Shown: in pieces, positions 13,817-19,006 of the stretch | Position numbering within the stretch: the stretch's first letter is position 1 | Layout of the letters: every line of letters starts with the position of its first letter | NCBI GenBank assembly: GCA_026390195.1 | Contig: JAPLGK010000072.1 | Span: 1-19,006 of the forward strand | Source: Caldisericota bacterium | GTDB taxonomy: Bacteria; Caldisericota; Caldisericia; Cryosericales; Cryosericaceae | Length of the DNA stretch: 19,006 bases | Direction: 5' to 3' | The notes under the pieces: generated by a model | Databases searched by the model: none | Seen by the model: only the letters and a program-made list of their open reading frames with translations | What the model was told of the DNA's origin: nothing | Made by a program: the position numbers and the translations under genes

Positions 13817-15238
13817 ATGAAACGACAGCTGTGGGGCATTCAGGTCACGGAGACGTGCATTGCCGCAGTTCTCGTCGAGCGCGTAGGCGAGGGATTCGCC
13901 GTCGCGCACAGCGTGCGGGCGCCGCTTGCCGAGGGCGTTGTCGACCCCGACAGTGGAGCCTGCCTGGATGTTGGCCAGCTTGCTGGAGCTTTGCGGACGC
14001 TCAAACGCGCCGAGAGCATCCGAGGGCCAGTCAGCCTCATTCTGCCCGAGACAGCGTATGTGTCACGCCTGCTGCGCGTCCCTCCCATGAAACCCCAGGA
14101 ATTGACCAGTGTCATCCGCAACGAATTGTCGCGTTACGCCGCGTACAGGGGTGCGGACTTCCTGTTCGACTACACGTCCACCCCCGTAGGTGTGCAGTTG
14201 GCCGTCTACACCAGCTCGGTGAAGCGCGACGTGCTTACCGGGTACCGCAAGGCTGTGCGCAGGGCAAGGCTGTCCATCGCGTTGGTGGGCGACTCCCTGC
14301 AGTCCACGGCGCGTGCGCTGGCAGAGTTCACCGGAGTGGACGTGACCCACAGGCCGTGTGTTGCGGTCATGTCGCGCGCCATGACCCGCCTGGGGATCGC
14401 CGAACGCACCATTGAGGCCAGCAGCACGATCGACATGGGACAGTCAGAGCTGGCCAGCGATGTCTCGGTCGCGCTGCTGGGTTCCCGCATCAAGTCGGCA
14501 CTCTCGTTCTTCGAGCAGGAGCTATCGGCGGAACCTGGCGACCTGTACATCTCCGCGGAGGGACAAATGCCCACCGAGAAGGTTCAGGAACTTGCCCTGC
14601 GCATCAACCGCCCTATCCACACGATCACTTCACGGAAAGACGGCGCTTCCAGTGTGGCTGCCGGGGCGGCCATCCTGGCCTTCTCCCCCACCAGCGCCCA
14701 TGCGTGCAACAACCTTCTGGCACACCTTGTCGCTCAACATGCCGAGAGGAGCCGCAGATGGGTGGCAGCGCTTGTCCTGTTTGTTCTGGCCAACGCAGCA
14801 TTGGGCGTCACCTGGCATTCCCTGACAGCCGGCGTTGCCGGCATCAGCCGGCAGGAAACTGCGGCGACGGCAAACCTGACCACGCTCAGACAGCAGACAC
14901 AGGAGCTTGAGACGCTGCAGGCGCAGGCGACGGACCTGACGGCCCAACTGGGAGCCCTCGCCAGCACGCAAGCGCTCACGCGCAGCGATTTCACGGCCGC
15001 TGACTTCCGGACGCTGGCAAACGCGATTCCGCCCGGAGTGACCATCACGCATGCCTCCATCGCAGGTGACGGCCTTATCGTGGAGGGGACGGCGACGGCA
15101 TACGCCGCCATCGACACGCTGCTCCGCTCATGGACGTCGACAGACCTCATGCAGGCTGGCACCTTCAAGTCGGCTCAAGCGCAGGAAGGATACAGATTCC
15201 GCTGCGAATTCCGGACCACGAAAGGAGGCCAGTCATGA
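13817..15238 (+). CDS. Fused PilM-PilN type IV pilus assembly protein
   Basis: This 473-residue protein appears to be two pilus proteins in one chain. Residues 1 to about 290 are PilM-like (actin-like fold), with the conserved VSLILPETAYVSRLLRVPP (72-90) and ELxxVIRNELSRY (95-107) blocks. The first phosphate-loop region reads WGIQVTETCIAAVLVE and lacks the usual Asp-Ile-Gly, so ATP binding is doubtful. CNNLL (297-301) stands where PilN's INLLP peptide would be. A membrane helix (about 315-333), a coiled coil (342-385) and a PilN C-terminal domain (395-466, LANAIPPGVTITHASI) follow. PilM normally binds the PilN N-terminal peptide, so the fusion makes that contact intramolecular. The ATG has AGAGGAG upstream. 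The last bases overlap pilO. Confidence 0.85.
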   Translation: MKRQLWGIQVTETCIAAVLVERVGEGFAVAHSVRAPLAEGVVDPDSGACLDVGQLAGALRTLKRAESIRGPVSLILPETAYVSRLLRVPPMKPQELTSVIRNELSRYAAYRGADFLFDYTSTPVGVQLAVYTSSVKRDVLTGYRKAVRRARLSIALVGDSLQSTARALAEFTGVDVTHRPCVAVMSRAMTRLGIAERTIEASSTIDMGQSELASDVSVALLGSRIKSALSFFEQELSAEPGDLYISAEGQMPTEKVQELALRINRPIHTITSRKDGASSVAAGAAILAFSPTSAHACNNLLAHLVAQHAERSRRWVAALVLFVLANAALGVTWHSLTAGVAGISRQETAATANLTTLRQQTQELETLQAQATDLTAQLGALASTQALTRSDFTAADFRTLANAIPPGVTITHASIAGDGLIVEGTATAYAAIDTLLRSWTSTDLMQAGTFKSAQAQEGYRFRCEFRTTKGGQS

Positions 15239-15885
15239 AACGCCGGGTGGCAGTCGGCAACGTCCTCCTGATCACCGTCATCATCGAGAGCATCGCCGCC
15301 CTGGTCTTCATGGGTGTGCAGGGGTCCCGCTCACTGACCCTGACGCACAAGCTCTCCGTCGAGACGGTGGAACTCGCGCAAGAAAACCAGAAGCTGGAGG
15401 CCATACAGGCCCTGCGCACGCAAATAGCGCAGGACACCAAGACACTGACCGAGCGTGAGGCCTCTGGTGCACGGGTCGGGACTGACAAGGACTTGGTCGC
15501 ATTTGTTGAGAAGATGGATAGTCTGGCGCGCTCGTCCGGGCTTGTGTGGGCCAATCTGGCATTTCAGGACTTCGCCCCTGTGACGACAGCCGGTCCGGGG
15601 TACCCGCCCAACCTCAAAGTGGCGACCTTCATCCTGACAGCCAAAGGGACATGGGGGCAGTTTCTTACGTTCGTGGACACTATCGAGCGCTACCCGGGAG
15701 TCGTCTCGCTTGGAGGCCCGCTTGAACTGCCGTTCCTGGGAGGGAAGACCGGGACTGACGTACTGAACGTACCCATCAGGTTTTACATGAGTTCGCCCAA
15801 CGACCCGTCCTGGATGATTCAGAAGGGAGGCTTTGCAGTCGTTGCACCGCCAGCCGGCCCCTCGGCGGCACCCACAGCACCCTAA
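15235..15885 (+). CDS. pilO: PilO-like type IV pilus alignment protein
   Basis: This 216-residue protein has a single N-terminal membrane helix (about 8-28), a helical coiled-coil segment (LAQENQKLEAIQALRTQIAQ) and a C-terminal alpha/beta domain containing TWGQFLTFVDTIERYPGV. That last motif (fL..iE..pr.v) is typical of PilO/GspM-like domains. It should pair with the PilN half of the previous protein to span the periplasm or cell wall and hold the platform. The ATG overlaps the pilMN stop (ATGA), with GGAGG 6 nt upstream. A frame extension to 15130 is only a shadow of pilN. The tail is Pro/Ala-rich and probably disordered. Pilus secretin (pilQ) or pilP does not follow here. Confidence 0.82.
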   Translation: MKRRVAVGNVLLITVIIESIAALVFMGVQGSRSLTLTHKLSVETVELAQENQKLEAIQALRTQIAQDTKTLTEREASGARVGTDKDLVAFVEKMDSLARSSGLVWANLAFQDFAPVTTAGPGYPPNLKVATFILTAKGTWGQFLTFVDTIERYPGVVSLGGPLELPFLGGKTGTDVLNVPIRFYMSSPNDPSWMIQKGGFAVVAPPAGPSAAPTAP

Positions 15886-15918
15886 GTCGGACGGGCAATC
15901 GCTGGGGCCGAGACACAC

Positions 15919-16179
15919 TCAGTCCGCAGGGATGTCGGGCTTCTCGTCCAGTTCGGCGGGCACGTCCTCGGCGTCGAGCACTGTTTGGGCAGCTGCGACG
16001 TTCTCTTCGTCTACGAGGATGTCGAATGACCCGAAGGGACCCTGGTAGACAGTGCCGTACCCGTCCTTGACCGATCGCTTGGCCATGGCTGGAATCCCGG
16101 CAGCAGCAAACAGCCCGACAATCATGGTTGCTTCCATTTCATCCGAAGCTGTCGTGATGGCAATCAGTTTTGTATCCAT
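15919..16179 (-). CDS. DUF2007-like small protein
   Basis: This 86-residue protein starts MDTKLIAITTASDEMEATMI and continues VGLFAAAGIPAMAKR and GSFDILVDEENVAAAQTVLD. That is the pattern of the DUF2007 'putative signal transducing' fold: one short ferredoxin-like domain in which an effector-like loop precedes 'DI.V...d...A...L'. The molecular role of the family is unknown. An acidic tail (EDVPAELDEKPDIPAD) follows. No ribosome-binding site precedes the ATG; instead a promoter -10 sits about 7 nt upstream, suggesting a leaderless mRNA. It converges on pilO with a 33-bp gap. Confidence 0.75.
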   Translation of the reverse strand: MDTKLIAITTASDEMEATMIVGLFAAAGIPAMAKRSVKDGYGTVYQGPFGSFDILVDEENVAAAQTVLDAEDVPAELDEKPDIPAD

Positions 16180-16185
16180 AAGGTT

Positions 16186-16214
16186 AGTATATCACCATGG
16201 GGTCAGCTGGTAAA
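16186..16214 (-). promoter_or_regulatory. Promoter giving a leaderless DUF2007 mRNA
   Basis: On the minus strand, TTTACC (16209-16214), a 17-nt spacer and TATACT (16186-16191) are preceded by TGA, forming an extended -10. The expected +1 is at or within a base or two of the A of the ATG at 16179. Confidence 0.5.
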
Positions 16215-16252
16215 ACACGCCGCTGTTGGTACGTACACCTTAGCAGGACTGG

Positions 16253-16272
16253 ATTCCCGCCTGCGCGGGAAT
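16253..16272. repeat. Small GC-rich hairpin (ATTCCCGC / GCGGGAAT)
   Basis: An 8-bp perfect stem with a CTGC loop. The sequence resembles a hairpin that is widespread as a short dispersed repeat in many bacterial genomes (GGATTCCCGC...GCGGGAATG). Only one copy is in the window, so its repeat nature cannot be shown here. It has no T-run, so a terminator is unlikely. Confidence 0.4.
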
Positions 16273-16315
16273 GCTGGAGACGAGCTATGCAAGAAGCCCG
16301 GTGACAGCTTCATCA

Positions 16316-16343
16316 TTGCATTTTGGGTTCATGACCATAAAAT
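16316..16343 (+). promoter_or_regulatory. Promoter candidate for gltX
   Basis: TTGCAT (16316-16321) and TAAAAT (16338-16343) are 16 nt apart. Transcription would start near 16350, about 20 nt before the ATG, and the leader carries GGAGG. Confidence 0.5.
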
Positions 16344-16370
16344 GTGTGAGAATCAGTTATGGAGGTAGCC

Positions 16371-17813
16371 ATGGTCAGAGTACGCTACGCACCGAGCCCC
16401 ACCGGGCACATCCATGTCGGCAATGCCCGGACAGCGATTTTCAACTACCTGTATGCCAGACATGAAGGCGGAACCTTCATCATGCGCCTCGACGACACCG
16501 ATCTCGAACGGTCGACCGAGGAGAATATCGATTCGATGCTCGCCGACATTCGCTGGCTGGGCCTGGATTGGGATGAAGGCTTTCTGAAAGGTGGCACCCT
16601 CGGCCCGTATCGCGAGACTGAGCGCAAACCTCTCTACGATGCGTACATCCAGCAGCTGCTTGATGAGGACAAGGCGTACCGGTGTTTCTGCACCAAGGAT
16701 GAGCTCGAAGCCGAACGCGGCAAAGCGGAAGCAGAACACCGCATCTATCGATACGGCGGCGCCTGCGCCCACCTGAGCGCTGAACAGGTCGCGAAGAACG
16801 TCGCGGAAGGCAAGCCATATGCGATCCGCCTCCGCATTCCACAGGAAGATGTCGTCGTCCACGACCTCATTCGAGGCGACGTGCAGTTCAAGACAGAGGA
16901 ATTCGATGACTTTGTCATTGCCCGCCAAAATGGTATTCCCATCTACAACTTCGCGACCGTCATCGACGACGCGCTGATGCATATCACGCACATCATCCGG
17001 GCAGAAGAGCACTTGTCCAATACGCCGCGCCAGATCTTCATCTATCGGGCACTCAGCTTCGAGGTCCCCCAGTTTGCCCACGTCTCACTCATCCTCGCTC
17101 CAGACCACAGCAAGCTCTCGAAGCGACACGGCGCCGTCTCAGTCGGCGAGTACCGCCTTGAAGGATACCTGCCCGAGGCACTGATCAACTACCTCGTGCT
17201 CCTGGGATGGTCTCCAAAGGACGACCGTGAGTTCTTCACCGTGGACGAGCTAGTCACGGAGTTCTCGCTCGAGGGCGTGGGCAAGTCCGGCGCCGTCTTC
17301 GACAAGAAGAAGCTGACATGGATGAACCACATGTACCTTGGCAGGAAAGATGCCGCGGACATTCTGACAATCCTCAAGGAAGACTTCGCCGAACAGTATG
17401 CTGCAACATTCGGAGGACTCCGTGAGGACAAGACGCTGGCCGCCATCGACCTCACCAAGGGCAACGCGCAGGTCCTGCCGGACCTCTTCCGGCTGGCTCG
17501 CAACATCGTCCAGCTAGACGTCGTCATCACGGACGAGAAGTCACAGGAAGTCATCAACTCGCCTGAGGCAAAACAGGTCCTGCAGTACCTTCTGGAGCAC
17601 TTCGACGCGATCCCGTTCGGCCAGGGGGATGACGCAATGAGCTCGTGGGTGGAAGACCTTCGCAACCAGATTCCACTCCCGGCCAAGAAGCTCTACAGTC
17701 CCATCCGTGTTGCGCTGTTTGGCTCCAAGGACGGACCGCAGATTGTCAAGCTGTTCCTGATGCTGGAACCATCCTCCATTCGAGAACGCTTACAGAAAGC
17801 TCTGGCTCTATAG
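16371..17813 (+). CDS. gltX: Glutamyl-tRNA synthetase
   Basis: This 480-residue class I enzyme charges tRNA-Glu (and perhaps tRNA-Gln, if non-discriminating) in the cytoplasm. The N-terminus APSPTGHIHVGNARTA contains the HIGH-type motif (H15-V-G-N18). KLSKR (248-252) is the KMSKS-type loop. A zinc-site pattern C105, C107, C132 and H134 has the same spacing as in the E. coli enzyme. Its length is normal, with a C-terminal anticodon-binding region. The ATG at 16371 is chosen because GGAGG lies 5 nt upstream; the ATG at 16359 overlaps that ribosome-binding site. It is monocistronic, with its own promoter and a downstream hairpin. Confidence 0.97.
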   Translation: MVRVRYAPSPTGHIHVGNARTAIFNYLYARHEGGTFIMRLDDTDLERSTEENIDSMLADIRWLGLDWDEGFLKGGTLGPYRETERKPLYDAYIQQLLDEDKAYRCFCTKDELEAERGKAEAEHRIYRYGGACAHLSAEQVAKNVAEGKPYAIRLRIPQEDVVVHDLIRGDVQFKTEEFDDFVIARQNGIPIYNFATVIDDALMHITHIIRAEEHLSNTPRQIFIYRALSFEVPQFAHVSLILAPDHSKLSKRHGAVSVGEYRLEGYLPEALINYLVLLGWSPKDDREFFTVDELVTEFSLEGVGKSGAVFDKKKLTWMNHMYLGRKDAADILTILKEDFAEQYAATFGGLREDKTLAAIDLTKGNAQVLPDLFRLARNIVQLDVVITDEKSQEVINSPEAKQVLQYLLEHFDAIPFGQGDDAMSSWVEDLRNQIPLPAKKLYSPIRVALFGSKDGPQIVKLFLMLEPSSIRERLQKALAL

Positions 17814-17834
17814 CCGGTTCTTCACTTCAAGACC

Positions 17835-17869
17835 ACGACCCCTCAGCGTTGCTCTTGCTTAGGGGTCGT
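17835..17869 (+). terminator. Hairpin terminator between gltX and ispG
   Basis: A 9-bp stem (ACGACCCCT with AGGGGTCGT) has a 17-nt loop and is followed on the plus strand by CTCTATTTC. It starts 22 nt after the gltX stop. The two genes converge, so it may serve both, but the minus-strand side has no T-run. Confidence 0.6.
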
Positions 17870-17937
17870 CTCTATTTCATGCTTCATCGCATTGCGGCGC
17901 ACGCTCACAGACCCATAGAGAAGAAGCGTGGAATGAA

Positions 17938-18981
17938 CTACAGCTTGTTGGCTTCGGCGATAAGCGTGTCGATGAAGCTGGAGGGCTCGACGTTGCGGAC
18001 GGGTTCCCCGCGCACAAACAGGATGCCTTGGTCGCGGCCGCAGGCAATACCGACGTCGGCGGTCTTTCCCTCACCGACACCGTTGACGACACAACCCATG
18101 AGCGCGATGGTCACTGGCTTTACGATCTCATCCAGCCGTTCCTCGAGCTGAGCTACAAGGGACAGGATGTCGGGGACTTCACAACGGCCGCATGTCGGGC
18201 ACGACACAATCTGTGCGCCATGTCTTCGCAAGTCTAGTCCCGCAAGCAGCGTCCATGCGGCGTCGACCTCCAGACCCGGGTCGCCGCTGATAGAGTACCG
18301 GATTGTATCGCCGATGCCGTCGAGAAGCAAGGAGCCGATGCCGGCGCTGCTCTTGACAAGCGACTGTCTCAGTGGTCCTGCCTCCGTGACCCCAAGATGA
18401 AGAGGATAGTCGCTGCACCCCGCAACGATGCGCACGGCTTCCACCATCTCGCGGACGTCGCTGCTCTTGACGGAGACCACAATGTCATGGAAGTCCGCTT
18501 CCTCCAGAAGCCGCGCTTCTCGCAGCGCTTCTTCAGCGAGGGCATGGGCCCTCTCTGAACGCGTGAGCCCAGGGTCCATCGACCCCAGATTTGCGCCGAC
18601 ACGGATGGGGACAGACGCCGACTTGGCGGTCCTGGCGACCTCGCGCACCATCGCTGGGTCCTTGATGTTGGACGGGTTCAGGCGGATCTTGTCGACACCG
18701 GCTTCGATGGAAGCCAAGGCAAGTCGTGGGTCGAAGTGGATGTCCGCAACCAGCGGCACCGCCACCTCTTTCCTGATGGTCCGCAGGGCCCGGGCCGCTT
18801 CCATATCCTTCACTGCGAGGCGAACAAGTTCACATCCACGAAGTTGCAGCTCATGGATCTGGCGCACGGTCGACGCGACGTCACGGGTATCCGTCTTGGT
18901 CATCGTCTGCACGACTACGGGGTGGTCACCACCCATGATCACGGACCCTACCTTGACGACACGCGACGCGCGACGTTCCAT
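17938..18981 (-). CDS. ispG: 4-hydroxy-3-methylbut-2-enyl diphosphate synthase (IspG/GcpE)
   Basis: This 347-residue enzyme does the penultimate step of the MEP isoprenoid pathway, reducing MEcPP to HMBPP with a [4Fe-4S] cluster. Motifs are VVVQTMTKTDTRDV (22-35; family VQSMTNT), the TIM-barrel block GCELVRLAV (49-57), DKIRLNPSNI (97-106) and PIRVGANLGSM (125-135). C-terminal cluster ligands are CPTC (261-264), MGCVVNGVGE (C297 and E304). It has the short bacterial architecture without the large plant-type insert. The start at 18981 gives the usual N-terminus (ERRASRVVKVGSV), but the ribosome-binding site is weak. The frame is open to the window edge, so a start or coupled gene upstream is possible. 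Confidence 0.93.
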   Translation of the reverse strand: MERRASRVVKVGSVIMGGDHPVVVQTMTKTDTRDVASTVRQIHELQLRGCELVRLAVKDMEAARALRTIRKEVAVPLVADIHFDPRLALASIEAGVDKIRLNPSNIKDPAMVREVARTAKSASVPIRVGANLGSMDPGLTRSERAHALAEEALREARLLEEADFHDIVVSVKSSDVREMVEAVRIVAGCSDYPLHLGVTEAGPLRQSLVKSSAGIGSLLLDGIGDTIRYSISGDPGLEVDAAWTLLAGLDLRRHGAQIVSCPTCGRCEVPDILSLVAQLEERLDEIVKPVTIALMGCVVNGVGEGKTADVGIACGRDQGILFVRGEPVRNVEPSSFIDTLIAEANKL

Positions 18982-19006
18982 CGCTACCGTATGAAGAATC
19001 CCGCCA

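Noticed and set aside
16253..16272. Hairpin as a terminator for DUF2007 or gltX
   Set aside because: It is upstream of both genes and has no T-run; a dispersed repeat is more likely.

Overview
This window looks like chromosomal DNA from a free-living bacterium. It has a complete glutamyl-tRNA synthetase, the MEP-pathway enzyme IspG, polyamine synthesis genes and a type IV pilus assembly locus. Most of it is fairly GC-rich, with compact operons and frequent 4-bp stop/start overlaps. The mix of AmmeMemoRadiSam genes, an MTA/SAH deaminase, a one-subunit-type SpeD and a Thermus-like SpeE fits an anaerobic, perhaps thermophile-related lineage. That is inference; no marker here fixes the taxonomy.

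Region 1 (1-6250). The 3' part of a secernin-like C69 peptidase (+) converges on a five-gene minus-strand operon read mtaD - pncC - amrS - amrB - amrA. Every junction in that operon overlaps. Upstream of it, behind a GC-rich terminator, lies a second minus-strand operon, speD-speE, with its own good promoter. Together these genes make decarboxylated SAM, release MTA by aminopropyl transfer, use SAM in a radical SAM enzyme (by-product 5'-deoxyadenosine) and deaminate adenosine-type by-products. A SAM by-product theme is therefore plausible.

Region 2 (6251-9623). This is an AT-richer accessory block. Three minus-strand genes encode a PilX-like prepilin fused to a long W-box repeat domain, then PilV-like and PilW/GspJ-like minor prepilins. 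The repeats form four alternating A-B pairs and suggest an eight-bladed beta-propeller, so this may be a pilus-tip adhesin cassette. It is flanked by a 341-bp stretch without a convincing gene and by a truncated transposase/integrase remnant.

Region 3 (9624-15885). The plus-strand type IV pilus core contains a degenerate short prepilin lacking the cleavage glycine, pilB, pilC, the major pilin pilA with a strong terminator, a natural pilM-pilN fusion, and pilO. No pilT, pilD or pilQ is present in the window.

Region 4 (15886-19006). A small DUF2007 gene (-), apparently leaderless, is followed by gltX (+) and a convergent ispG (-) that reaches almost to the window end. No tRNA, rRNA or CRISPR array was seen.
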